Part shown: positions 7,054-16,200 of the stretch, piece by piece
Layout of the letters: every line of letters begins with the position of its first letter
Numbering within the stretch: position 1 is the stretch's first letter
Source of the DNA: Sulfuricella sp.
Lineage (GTDB): Bacteria > Pseudomonadota > Gammaproteobacteria > Burkholderiales > Sulfuricellaceae
Reading direction: 5' to 3'
Length of the DNA: 43,199 nt
Assembly: GCA_018336195.1 (NCBI GenBank)
Contig: JAGXQV010000054.1
Span: 1 to 43,199 of the forward strand
Translations under genes and position numbers: made by a program
Notes under the pieces: generated by a model
Database searches by the model: none
The model's input: only the letters and a program-made list of their open reading frames with translations
Told to the model about the DNA's origin: nothing

Positions 7054-8892
7054 TTAACGGGTCAATTGGGCGTAAAGCATCGGCAGTTCGCGCGGCAACT
7101 CGGCGGGTTTGCGGATCACCACGTAGCCGCCCACCCCGAACAGATGCGGCAGGTAACTGTTGGCCTTTTCGTCGATGGTCACGCAGAACGGGCGCAGCCC
7201 GAGCTTGCGGGCTTCGATCAGCGCCATGCGGGTATCCTCGATACCGTAACGTCCTTCGTACTGGTCGAGATCGTTGGGCTTGCCGTCGGTGAGGATCAAC
7301 AGCAGGCGCTGGGTGGCGCGCTGCTTCACCAGCAGGCTGGTGGAATGACGGATCGCCGCGCCCATCCGCGTGTAAAAGCCGGGCTTGATGGCATTGATGC
7401 GGCCGCGCGTTTCGGCGTTGTATTTACCGGTAAATTCCTTGATGACGTGGAAACGGACGTTGCTGCGCTTCAATGAGGAAAAACCGTACAAGGCAAAAGC
7501 GTCGCCAGTCGCGGACAGCGCTTCGGAAAACAGATACAGGCTGTCCTTGATCACGTCGATCGCCCGCGCCTCATCGCTCACCCAGGCGTCGGTGGAGAGC
7601 GACAGGTCGGCGAGCAGCAGGCAGGCGAGGTCGCGGTCGCGATAGTGGTGAGCGCGGTACAGGCCTTCCTCGCGGGCGGTCAGCCCGCCCATGCGGTCGG
7701 CGGTAAATTGCACGCAGGCGTCGATGTCGAGTTCGGCCCCGTCGAACTGATTTTTCAGCCACACCTTGGCCGGGGTGAGCGCTTCGAACTGGCTGCGCAG
7801 GCGCCGCGCGGTGGCGGCGAGATGGTGGGGCAACGCGCACGGCGCGGCGTGCAATGCGGCAAGCGGCTGCAGGCAGCAATGGTTGGGCTGCATGAGCTGT
7901 TTTTTGTAATGCCATTCGGGGAGCAGGATGCCCGCGCCGAGCGGGGCATCGTCGTTGGCCGCCGAAGGCAGGTCGAGGTCGAAGCGCAGCTTGGCGGCGA
8001 CGGTCTGGTCGTCGCGAGCCAGGCTCAGCTTGTCGAGATCCTTGGCGATTTCGTCCTGGTTGCCGGCGCCGTTCTCCTCGGTGGGACGGTTGACTTTGAT
8101 GAATTCCGACCAACTGAAAATGCTTTCGGCACGGAAGAACATCATGAAGCCTTTCTTCTCGTCGGGCATTTCGACGCGCTCGGCTTCATAACGCTGCTCG
8201 TCGCGCTTCTTGCCGCCCTCCCCGCCGCTTTCCTGACCGCCGGGTTCGCCGCTGAAGCCGGCGTCGTCCACGGCGGCGCTGCCCGGCGGGCGCGGATGCA
8301 GCCACAAATGCACAGGATAGAAGGGTTTGCGGGCCAGCGGCAGGGTCGCCACGCTGCCGGGTTTCTCCAGGGCGGCGCGCAGGGCGCGCTCCTGCTCCGC
8401 CTCGTCGGCAGGCAGACCGGACGGATCGGGACGCAGGGCGAAGACCGGCTCCAGAAGCCGCCGGTAGCGTGCCTCCAGACCGGGGAAACGCTCGAAAACC
8501 GCCAGGGTGGCGTGTTGGTGGCGAATGAACCAGTGTTGGCGACGATCCGGCTTGGCGGCGGCGAGGGCGATCAGCCACAGGTACAGATCGCGGTTCAGCG
8601 CACGGCTCGGCAGAATGTCGATGGTGGTAGGCAGGCGGAGGATTTCCTCGTCGAGCCAGGTCAACTCGGTTTTCAGGTTGGAGCCGGCGACGCGCTCCAG
8701 CAAGGTGCGGCGCGCCCCGTGTTCGGTCGCCGCGGCGCCTTTCACCGACAGCCCGGCATCGCCCCCCAGGGCGCGGAACACGATGCCGGCGGTCTTGCCG
8801 ATTTGCTCCAGCGTCACCGCCTCCTGTGGATAACGGCGCTCCGCCGCGCGGGTAATGAACTTGTGCCAGAGTGCGCCTACTTGTTCTTCCAT
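7054..8892 (-). CDS. norD: NorD-type nitric oxide reductase activation protein
   Basis: A 612-residue protein whose C-terminal third is a von Willebrand A domain with an intact MIDAS: D-L-S-L-S at 429-433, the T of F-Y-T-R-M-G near 508, and L-T-D-G-K-P-N-D with D536. NorD and its relative CbbO work with MoxR-type ATPases (NorQ, CbbQ) to activate nitric oxide reductase or Rubisco. The neighbouring nsrR favours NorD over CbbO. No norC, norB or norQ is in the window, so the reductase must be elsewhere or the gene is detached from its operon. The frame is open to 9006, but the ATG at 8892 (M-E-E-Q-V-G-A-L-W) matches the usual family start. The middle region, about 220-330, is charged and variable. 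Confidence 0.85.
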   Translation of the reverse strand: MEEQVGALWHKFITRAAERRYPQEAVTLEQIGKTAGIVFRALGGDAGLSVKGAAATEHGARRTLLERVAGSNLKTELTWLDEEILRLPTTIDILPSRALNRDLYLWLIALAAAKPDRRQHWFIRHQHATLAVFERFPGLEARYRRLLEPVFALRPDPSGLPADEAEQERALRAALEKPGSVATLPLARKPFYPVHLWLHPRPPGSAAVDDAGFSGEPGGQESGGEGGKKRDEQRYEAERVEMPDEKKGFMMFFRAESIFSWSEFIKVNRPTEENGAGNQDEIAKDLDKLSLARDDQTVAAKLRFDLDLPSAANDDAPLGAGILLPEWHYKKQLMQPNHCCLQPLAALHAAPCALPHHLAATARRLRSQFEALTPAKVWLKNQFDGAELDIDACVQFTADRMGGLTAREEGLYRAHHYRDRDLACLLLADLSLSTDAWVSDEARAIDVIKDSLYLFSEALSATGDAFALYGFSSLKRSNVRFHVIKEFTGKYNAETRGRINAIKPGFYTRMGAAIRHSTSLLVKQRATQRLLLILTDGKPNDLDQYEGRYGIEDTRMALIEARKLGLRPFCVTIDEKANSYLPHLFGVGGYVVIRKPAELPRELPMLYAQLTR

Positions 8893-9035
8893 GATCTTGC
8901 CGATATTTGGGAAGACCGCAATATAGCCCGCCCCGCCATTTTGCGACTTGCGCCAGGTCAAGAAAGCCCCTGTAATCCTGCTGCAATGAAACCATGAGAT
9001 AATCACCGGCTAATTTTGAGCTGGCAAAGCGAATC

Positions 9036-10376
9036 ATGAAATCGGCTTTTCTCTATCCCTTGGTGTTATTCGGCCTGCTGTCATCCCCCGCCGGCTTCGG
9101 CCAGAGCGCGGACTACGAGGACACTGCGGCCAAGCTGCAGGGCACCTATATCTGGCAGAAAAAGCCGGCTTTCAACGCCGCCTATTCCGGGCAGAACAGC
9201 CTGAGTACCGACAAGGAAATCAGCTATACGGCCACCATCACGGCTTTCTTGGGATTTCGCCCGTGGGCGGGCGGCGAGTTCTACTTCAACCCGGAAGTCA
9301 CCCAGGGCGTGCCGTTTTCCTCGCTGACCGGCACTGGCGGCTTCACCAACGGCGAAGTGACTCGCACCGCCGGCACCAACCCTCAGGCCTACCGGCAAAG
9401 AGCGTTCCTGCGCCAGACCTGGAACCACGGCGGCGGTACAGAGAAGGTCGAATCCGACCTCAACCAAATGGCCGGTACCGTGGACAAGAACCGCTTCGTG
9501 CTGACCGTCGGGAATTTTTCCACCCTCGACGTTTTCGACGACAACGCTTATGCCCACGACCCGCGTCGCCAGTTCATGAACTGGGCGCACATGACCAGCG
9601 TCGCCTACGACTACGCCGCCGATGCGCGCGGCTACGGCTGGGGCTTTGCCGCCGAATGGTTCGCGGGCGACTGGGCGTTGCGCCTGGGGCGCATGACCGG
9701 ACCGATGCAGCCCAACATGCTGCCCACCGACTTCAAGATTTTCAAGCATTACGGCGACCAGGTGGAGGTCGAGCATAACCACGAAATCCAGGGCCTGCCG
9801 GGCTCGGTGAAGCTGCTGGCGTGGCGCAACCGCGCGGTGATGGCGCGCTTCCAGGATGCCCTTGCTTACGGCAACTCGGTAAACTGGGTGCCCGATCCCG
9901 AATACGGCAAGCAGTACCTCTTCAAGGTGCGCAACGGCGAGCAGATCAAGTACGGCTTCGGCGTCAACACCGACCAGGCGCTCACCGCCGACCTCGGGGT
10001 GTTCTTCAAGGCGATGTGGTCGGACGGGCAAACCGAGACGCTGGCCTTCACCGAAGTGGACCGCTCCATGACCGCCGGCGTCTCGCTCAAGGGTGCCGCC
10101 TGGGGACGGGCACAGGATACCGTGGGCCTGGCAGTGGCGCGCAACGAACTGTCCCGGGAACGCCGCGCATACCTGGAAGCCGGCGGCATCTCCTTCTTCA
10201 TCGGTGACGGCGCGCTGCGCTACCGCCCGGAAACCTCCTTCGAAGGCTATTACAGTTGGAACGCCATGAAAGGCCTATGGCTTACCGCCGACTACCAGCG
10301 CATCCACAACCCTGCCTACAATGCCGACCGCGGCCCGGTCAACGTGTGGTCGGCGCGCCTGCACAGCGAATTCTGA
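9036..10376 (+). CDS. OprB-like carbohydrate porin
   Basis: A 446-residue outer-membrane protein. Residues 1-22 are a signal peptide ending G-F-G-Q-S. The rest is rich in alternating aromatic/polar strands and ends in a C-terminal phenylalanine (H-S-E-F), as outer-membrane barrels do. Segments such as G-T-Y-I-W-Q-K-K-P-A-F-N-A-A-Y-S-G and V-G-N-F-S-T-L-D-V-F-D-D-N-A-Y-A-H-D-P resemble the OprB/carbohydrate-selective porin family. It is transcribed divergently from norD with a 143-base gap. Substrate is unknown; family membership does not prove sugar uptake. Confidence 0.8.
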   Translation: MKSAFLYPLVLFGLLSSPAGFGQSADYEDTAAKLQGTYIWQKKPAFNAAYSGQNSLSTDKEISYTATITAFLGFRPWAGGEFYFNPEVTQGVPFSSLTGTGGFTNGEVTRTAGTNPQAYRQRAFLRQTWNHGGGTEKVESDLNQMAGTVDKNRFVLTVGNFSTLDVFDDNAYAHDPRRQFMNWAHMTSVAYDYAADARGYGWGFAAEWFAGDWALRLGRMTGPMQPNMLPTDFKIFKHYGDQVEVEHNHEIQGLPGSVKLLAWRNRAVMARFQDALAYGNSVNWVPDPEYGKQYLFKVRNGEQIKYGFGVNTDQALTADLGVFFKAMWSDGQTETLAFTEVDRSMTAGVSLKGAAWGRAQDTVGLAVARNELSRERRAYLEAGGISFFIGDGALRYRPETSFEGYYSWNAMKGLWLTADYQRIHNPAYNADRGPVNVWSARLHSEF

Positions 10377-10380
10377 CTTT

Positions 10381-10405
10381 CCCCGGCCATCGGCCTGAAC
10401 CGGGG
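10381..10405 (+). terminator. hairpin after the porin gene, possible terminator
   Basis: CCCCGG at 10381-10386 pairs with CCGGGG at 10400-10405, five bases after the porin stop. No T-run follows, so intrinsic termination is uncertain. Confidence 0.3.
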
Positions 10406-10540
10406 AGAAACTTTCGCGATGTAGGCGCTGCCAGCGCGCAGGCTTTCCTTGCATAGCCAGGCGTGCCGGGTAGAATAATCACCTCGATGTCACCGGGGAT
10501 TTCCCGCGACGCCTTACCGGGTCTGCTTTAACCGACGAAC

Positions 10541-11917
10541 ATGAGGATTAACCGCTTTCTTCGCAACTTGACGCCCATCCGGCTATGGGGCGTTTCCATC
10601 ATCGTGTCGGTGCTGATGGCGGAACTCCTGGTAAGCGGGATGGGGCTCCTCCTCAAGGGAGAAATCACTTGGGATTATCTCCTCACCGGATTCGTCACCT
10701 CGCTGTTCGTGGGCGCCGCCGTCGTGGCGGGGGTGACCTGGTTTCTACTTGAACAGAAAGCCGTCGAGGAAGCCTTGATCGACAGCGAAAGACGCTTCCG
10801 CGACCTCGCCGACGCCGCCGGGGAAATGATCTGGGAAGTGGACGCCCAATGCCGCTACACCTACGTTTCCGACAAATCCATGGCAGTGATGGGGTACCCC
10901 CCGCAGGAGATGGTGGGGCGGACAATCGCCGATTTCCTCCCCGCCGAGGATGCGCACAAGGTTTCCGACAAATTGGCGCTGGCGTTGCGCAGCAAGCTGG
11001 CATTTCGCGACTACGAGCACCGCTGCCGCCACAAGGACGGCAGAATCATCTGGAAAAGCGCGAGCGGCCTGCCGATCACCAATTCCGCCGGTGAAGTCAT
11101 CGGTTATCGCGGGACTTCGCTGGACATCAGCCGCCGCAAGGAAGTGGAAACCTCCCTGCAAAGTCTGGTCGAATCCCTGGAACAGCGGGTGCGCGACGAA
11201 GTCGCCAGGAGCATGGCCAGCGAACGCCTGCTCATCCAGCAATCGCGGCTCGCCGCGATGGGGGAAATGATCGGCAACATCGCCCACCAGTGGCGCCAGC
11301 CCTTGAATGCACTGATGTTGCTCCTCAGCAACATCAAGGATGCCCACCAGTTCAACGAGCTGGATGCGAAAACCATGGATGAATCGCTAACGACCGGGCG
11401 CCGCTTGATCAAGGGCATGTCCGCCACCATCGACGACTTCCGCGATTTCTTCCGCCCCACCAAGGAAAAATCGGTATTCAGCCTCAACACCGCGGTGATG
11501 AGCACGCTCGACCTCCTGTCCGCCGGCCTGCGCTACAGCCGCATCGAAGTCTTTCTGGACGGCGCGGAAGAACGTCTCGCCATCGGCTATCCCAACGAAT
11601 TTTCCCAGGTATTGCTCAACCTCCTGGGCAACGCCAAGGATGCCCTCCTCGCCCGCAATATCGAAAACGCCGAAATCCGCATCGCCCTCACCGCCCGCGC
11701 CGGCATGGTCGGCGTGGTGGTACGCGACAACGCCGGCGGCATCCCCCACGACATCCTGCCGAAGATTTTCGACCCCTATTTCACCACCAAGGAAAAAGGG
11801 ACGGGCATCGGCCTGTACATGTCCAAGACCATCATCGAAGACCACATGAGCGGATGCCTGACCGTCTGCAACCTCTCCGACGGCGCAGAGTTCACCGTAC
11901 TTTGCCCGGCCCCGTAA
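10541..11917 (+). CDS. membrane PAS-domain sensor histidine kinase, orphan
   Basis: A 458-residue kinase. Two membrane helices lie at about 13-38 and 47-70, with almost no periplasmic loop between them. A PAS domain follows at about 82-200 (F-R-D-L-A-D-A-A-G-E-M-I-W-E-V; Y-R-G-T-S-L-D-I-S). The dimerisation/phosphoacceptor helix is G-E-M-I-G-N-I-A-H-Q-W-R-Q-P-L-N with H249. The ATPase domain shows the N-box L-L-N-L-L-G-N-A-K-D-A, G1 D-N-A-G-G-I, F-box F-D-P-Y-F-T-T-K and G2 G-T-G-I-G-L-Y. The H-Q-W-R-Q-P-L-N H-box marks the HWRQPLN subgroup. No response regulator is adjacent, so the partner is unknown. The short periplasmic part suggests that the PAS domain does the sensing. Confidence 0.9.
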   Translation: MRINRFLRNLTPIRLWGVSIIVSVLMAELLVSGMGLLLKGEITWDYLLTGFVTSLFVGAAVVAGVTWFLLEQKAVEEALIDSERRFRDLADAAGEMIWEVDAQCRYTYVSDKSMAVMGYPPQEMVGRTIADFLPAEDAHKVSDKLALALRSKLAFRDYEHRCRHKDGRIIWKSASGLPITNSAGEVIGYRGTSLDISRRKEVETSLQSLVESLEQRVRDEVARSMASERLLIQQSRLAAMGEMIGNIAHQWRQPLNALMLLLSNIKDAHQFNELDAKTMDESLTTGRRLIKGMSATIDDFRDFFRPTKEKSVFSLNTAVMSTLDLLSAGLRYSRIEVFLDGAEERLAIGYPNEFSQVLLNLLGNAKDALLARNIENAEIRIALTARAGMVGVVVRDNAGGIPHDILPKIFDPYFTTKEKGTGIGLYMSKTIIEDHMSGCLTVCNLSDGAEFTVLCPAP

Positions 11918-11923
11918 AGTTGA

Positions 11924-11951
11924 TTGACTTTGTCAACTATTGATCCATACT
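11924..11951 (+). promoter_or_regulatory. candidate sigma-70 promoter for the AF1514-like gene
   Basis: TTGACT at 11924-11929 and CATACT at 11946-11951 are spaced by 16 bases, about 120 bases upstream of the start at 12073. The -35 box lies inside an inverted repeat, AGTTGA (11919-11924) with TCAACT (11933-11938), which could be an operator or a weak hairpin following the kinase gene. Confidence 0.4.
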
Positions 11952-12072
11952 GAATCACAGACGACCGCACAGCCGTCATTTTGCAATGGTGCGGTCGTGG
12001 CAAAGCGCGGCGCCTGGCCGCCCGGTTCAAGCGCCGCGCCGAGGTTTCCGTACTACCGTACAGGAGGTCAAA

Positions 12073-12489
12073 ATGAGACAAGCACACATCAGCTATTCCG
12101 GCATGGAGTTGGACTACCGGATGGCCAGCAGACTGGCAACGTCCTTCGCCGACCGCGACCGCGACATCATCGACCCGGTGATGGTCGCCTGGCGCGACAA
12201 CAAGGCCGCGCGGGTGTCCCCCGTCATCCAGGACTGCGATAGCAAATCCGGATGGCACGATTACGCGATGAGCCACGGCGGCAGGCTGGAAGTCGACGTC
12301 AACGGCGAATATGAATTCATCTTCGGCGACTCCAGCGCCTTCGAGCCTTACGGCCCGAGTCCCTTCATCAACCTGCACGACACCCGCGGCAACGAATATC
12401 TGTGCCAGATCAACGCACTACGCGACCCGCACCAGCCTACCGAGGAAGCCTGCGTGGTTCTCGACGAATGGACCAGCAAGCTGACTTGA
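12073..12489 (+). CDS. AF1514/DUF5619-like small protein
   Basis: A 138-residue soluble protein with no signal peptide. The pattern D-P-V-M-V-A-W-R-D-N-K-A, S-P, C near 56, W-H-D-Y-A-M-S-H-G-G, L-E-V-D-V-N-G-E-Y-E-F-I-F resembles the AF1514 (DUF5619) family, whose function is not known. The frame is open from 11986, but the ATG at 12073 has a strong AGGAGGT Shine-Dalgarno 5 bases upstream. The C-terminal 35 residues (L-H-D-T-R-G-N-E-Y-L-C-Q-I) extend beyond what I recall for the family. Family assignment is from memory of the motif and is tentative. Confidence 0.65.
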   Translation: MRQAHISYSGMELDYRMASRLATSFADRDRDIIDPVMVAWRDNKAARVSPVIQDCDSKSGWHDYAMSHGGRLEVDVNGEYEFIFGDSSAFEPYGPSPFINLHDTRGNEYLCQINALRDPHQPTEEACVVLDEWTSKLT

Positions 12490-12534
12490 TTGCGCTTCCC
12501 GACGGGACTCTCGCCCCTTAACGTATTAGGCGAA

Positions 12535-12563
12535 ACGGCTTTCCCCCGCGACGGGGAGGCCGT
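12535..12563 (+). other. strong intergenic hairpin before the GSP17M-like gene
   Basis: ACGGCTTTCCC at 12535-12545 can pair with the segment ending at 12563 over 11 positions, including two G-T pairs, around a loop of about 7 bases. Flanking AGG/CCT bases could extend it. There is no T-run. It lies 22 bases before the ATG at 12585 and may act as an attenuating or stabilising element between two co-transcribed genes. Confidence 0.4.
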
Positions 12564-12584
12564 CCTAGCGAATCGAGGTGCACC

Positions 12585-12962
12585 ATGTCTACACAAAATT
12601 TGATTGTTGCGTCGTTCGCCGATTCCGGCGTGGCCGGCGAAGCCGTCCAGAATTTGCAGAAAGCCGGATTCGACATGCGGAAATTGTCGGTCGTCACCCG
12701 CCCCGGCACCGCCGTTCCCGGCGTAGCGCCAGAGATTACCCGGTTCGAGGCATTGAACGAGATGGAACCGGCATGTTTCAGTTGCATTCCGCAGGAAAGG
12801 ATTCCTGATTACCAAAGCGAACTGCGCGGCAATCGGCTGTTATTGGTAGCACAAGGAAACGCGGCAGAAGTCGATGCCGCCCGACACGTCATCGACCAGA
12901 CCCATCCCTGCGAATGGGACGGCAAGGTCGGCGCCGCGGTCTTTTACGGCTGCATGGAATAA
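12585..12962 (+). CDS. GSP17M-like (general stress protein 17M N-terminal) protein
   Basis: A 125-residue cytosolic protein. The start (N-L-I-V-A-S-F-A-D-S-G-V-A-G-E-A-V-Q-N-L) and the following A-G-F-D-M-R-K-L-S-V-V-T-R match the ferredoxin-like domain found in Bacillus GSP17M/YflT and many proteobacterial stress proteins. Most relatives are longer and carry a Gly-rich, membrane-embedded middle part. That part is missing here, replaced by a Cys-containing segment (P-A-C-F-S-C-I-P) and a C-terminal P-C-E-W and Y-G-C-M-E. The four cysteines are unusual and could bind a metal. Lies 95 bases after the AF1514-like gene. Confidence 0.65.
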   Translation: MSTQNLIVASFADSGVAGEAVQNLQKAGFDMRKLSVVTRPGTAVPGVAPEITRFEALNEMEPACFSCIPQERIPDYQSELRGNRLLLVAQGNAAEVDAARHVIDQTHPCEWDGKVGAAVFYGCME

Positions 12963-12974
12963 ACAAAAAACCTG

Positions 12975-12988
12975 ATTAGCGCTAATCT
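12975..12988. promoter_or_regulatory. 14-bp perfect palindrome, possible operator
   Basis: GATTAGCGCTAATC reads identically on both strands with no spacer, 13 bases after the GSP17M-like stop codon. It could be a dimer binding site. No promoter is recognised next to it. Confidence 0.3.
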
Positions 12989-13027
12989 TCAGTTCGGCCG
13001 GATGTTTCAAATTAACGACTCTTTTCC

Positions 13028-13102
13028 TGTAGGAGCGTGGCTTGCCCGCGACAAAAGGTGCCACGAAGAGGCACCGCAATCGCGGCCAAGGCCGTTCCTA
13101 CG
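13028..13102. repeat. compound palindromic repeat, REP-like
   Basis: GTAGGA at 13029-13034 pairs with TCCTAC at 13096-13101. CCGCGA (about 13046-13051) pairs with TCGCGG at 13080-13085. A central hairpin, GGTGCC (13057-13062) with GGCACC (13070-13075), sits between them. The GTAGGAGCG..GGC..GCCCGCGA layout is a common proteobacterial intergenic repeat type. No gene is present. Confidence 0.6.
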
Positions 13103-13143
13103 AAGAACCGAACCCATCGCTGAAAATCAGCGCCAATCAGGAC

Positions 13144-13172
13144 AAAAAAAAGCCCCCGTCCAGCGGGGGCTT
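13144..13172 (-). terminator. rho-independent terminator of the large secreted protein gene
   Basis: On the minus strand a 9-bp stem, AAGCCCCCG paired with CGGGGGCTT (13164-13172 with 13150-13158) and a 5-base loop, is followed by seven T residues (A-run 13144-13150 on the plus strand). It lies 36 bases after the stop at 13208. Confidence 0.9.
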
Positions 13173-13207
13173 ATGGCGTGGCAGGGATAACCGCCCATCC
13201 GGGCCGA

Positions 13208-16200
13208 TCAGGGAATGACGTAAATCTGCCCGTACTTGTTGAAGCTGAACATGTCCTCTTCGGTCGGAACAAACCCGACCACCCCATACCCCAGATAAAT
13301 CACCGTGCCCGAAAGCGAGGTCACGTTGGTATTGCTGATGACCGGGATGTTCTTCGAGGTCAGTTGCCCGTAACTGTAGGACGGGTAAGGACCACGGGCG
13401 TCGCCGTTGTAAACGACCCACTGGTAGCCGTTATGGAAGTACAGTTGGGTTCCCCCCACCAGGGCGGCCAGATACACCTTCCCATACTTGCTGGCATCGC
13501 GCTTGGCGACGTGCAGGCCGGCGGTAATGGTCAACCCGGTTGGCGCGCCGTAAGACTGGGAAGAAAAGCTCATCTGATCGCCGCCCGTTCCCGACAGCGC
13601 GACCGTGTAGGGTTGCGTGGCAGCGTCACTGCTGAAGGTCAAGGTGCCGGTGGCTTGGCCTTCGGCGCTGGGCGTGAAGACGATGTCGAAAGTGCAACTC
13701 GCCCCTGGACTGACCGGGGTCGCCCCGCAAGTGGAGGAAGAAGCCTGGGAAAAATCGCCGTCCCAATTGATATCGAGGAAGGTGATGGCGATGTTGCCCT
13801 TGTTGGTAATCGTCACGGTCGCGGGCGCGCTCGGGGTGTTGACGCTGACCACCGAGAAATCGAGGGAACTCGGGACGATCGACAGCGCGACGGAAGCCGC
13901 CGTGGTACTGCCGGAACCCGTCAAGGTCACCGAATGCGGGCTGCCGTCGGCATCCGAATAGATCAACAGCTTGCCGCCCCGGTCGCCGGTGCCGGTCGGG
14001 GTAAGCGTCACGCTGATCGCACATTTCTTGCCGGATGCCAGCGCCACCGGAAGACCGCCGCAACTGGTGGTATAGGAGAAATCACCGTCGGCAATGATGT
14101 TGCTGATGTTCAGCACGCCGTTGCCGACATTGGTCAGGGTAACGACGCGGGCGGTGCTCGCCAGGCTGACCTGCTGAGCACCGAAATCCAGCGACGACGG
14201 AACCACGCTGACCGAAGCGGCCCCCGTCGTCACGGCGCTTGCCGGCAGAATGCGCCCGGTCAACAACACCTTGTGCGGACTGCCGGCGGCATCGTCGGAG
14301 ATGGCAAGGGTGTTTTTGGTATCGGTATAGGTTCCGCCGGTAAGCGTATCGCGACGCGGGAAGAACGCAACATCGATCACGCAGGATGCCCCCGCCGCCA
14401 GCACGCTTTCACAAGTATTCTCAGTGACGATGAAGTCGTCGATCACGATGGTGGTGTAGCCCGAACTGCTGCCGCTACTGGTGGTGGTGGTCGTCGCGAC
14501 ATACATGCTCTGCCCGATGATCGCAGTGGCACTAATGTTCAGGGGAACCGGCCCGGTATTCGTCAGCGTTACCGACTTCGAATTACCCAACTGCCCGTTG
14601 GCCTGGCTGCCGAAATCGAGGGAAGCTGGGCTTAGGGTAATGGAAGTAGTGCCGGCTCCGCTCAGGTCAACGGTGGCCGGACTCCCGGCGGCATCCGAAT
14701 AGATATACAGCGAACCCTTGCGGTCGCCGCCGCCGGTAGGCGCAAATTTAACCCCGATGGTGCATTGCTTGCCGGGTGCCAGTGGCGCTTCGCAATGGCT
14801 CGCGGACGACAGCGCGACGAATTTGAAATCGCCGTCGGCGAATATCGTGCTGAAGTTCAGCGTGGCAGTACCGGTATTGGTTAGCGTCACGGTTTGTACC
14901 GTGCTATCCACGCCAACCGCCTGCACCGGAAACTCCAGCTTGGTCGGGGAAAGAGTGATGGACGTCCCTCCGGCAACGCTGCTGCTGGTGCCGGCACCCT
15001 CCAGGGAAACCGTATGCGGGCTGCCGGTCGCGTCGGAATAAAGGAACAAGGTGCCTTTAAGGTCTCCCGCGCCGCTCGGCTTGAAATACACCTTGATAAC
15101 ACATTTGCTCGTCGAAGGCAGGGTCGCGCCGCAAGTCGTGGCGCTGGTATCAATATAGAAATCGCCGTCGGCCAATTTCGAGGAAATATTCAGCGTAGCG
15201 GTGCCAATATTGGTCAGCGTTACGGTTTGCCTGACACTTTCCACATCGACCGACTGGGTGGCAAAGACCAGCTTGTCCGGGGACAAACTGACGCCGGGCG
15301 CGGCAGTCGTGCCGGATCCCGTACCGGCGGGCGCGCTGGTGCCTTTCAGGGTGACGTAATAGGGGCTGACGGGAGCGTCCGAGGTAATCACCACCTGCCC
15401 GGATTTGGCGTTGTTTGTCGCCGCGGTGGCTGGGTTGGAGTCATACGAGGCGGGGTTGAACGTCACGTTGAAATAGCAGCTCGCGCCCGCCGCCAAGGTC
15501 GTTCCACAGACCGCGTAGGTGGTGCTGGGGCCGGCGCTGGTGGTGGGGGAAAACTCCCCGGAGACATCCACGCTGAAACTCAGCGGCAACGTCCCGTTGT
15601 TGGTCAGCGTTATCTGCTGGATAGCGCTGATGGTGCCGACTGCCTGGGCACCGAAATAGACACCGCCGGGTACGCCGTTGACCGTGGGCGGAACGACGAC
15701 TAGGCCAGGGCTGTTGGTGATTTCGTAATCGAACAAGCCGGAATCGGTACCGGCGAACAGCTTTTGTTGGGTAAGCGGCGCAATGGTCAGCGAGGTAATA
15801 AACTTGTGGGTCAGGCCGGTATTCATTTCCGTCCAAGTGGCGCCGCTGTCGAGACTGCGGTACACACCGCCGCCGGCCGTCCCCGCGTAGAGCTTGGTAT
15901 TGTCGGAAGGATCGATGACGATGGCCTTGATATTGAGGTTGCCCAGCCCGGAGTTGATTTGCGTCCAGGTCGTGCCGCTATTGGCGCTCTTGTACACGCC
16001 ATTGCCGGAGGTGCCGATGTAAATCGTCGTCGTCGTCACCGGGTCGATGACGACGGTATTGACGCGCAAGGCATTGCCGCTCAGCCCGGCATTGATCGCG
16101 GTCCACAGTGTGCCGCTGTTGGCGCTACGGAAAACGCCGCCTGATCCGGTAGCGGCGTAAATAGTCGTAATCGTCGCTGGATCAATCGCCAGGGAAGTGA

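Noticed and set aside
8948..8961. TTG-N8-CAA half-match to an FNR/DNR box between norD and the porin gene
   Set aside because: Only the outer three bases on each side match; such a motif is expected often by chance.
7645..8997. Long plus-strand open frame (450 codons) opposite norD
   Set aside because: It is a shadow of the norD coding sequence: the opposite strand has clear VWA motifs and this frame has no domain or signal.
13178..14635. Plus-strand 485-codon open frame across the giant gene
   Set aside because: Antisense shadow of the repeat-rich secreted protein; composition is Gly/Arg-rich with no domain.
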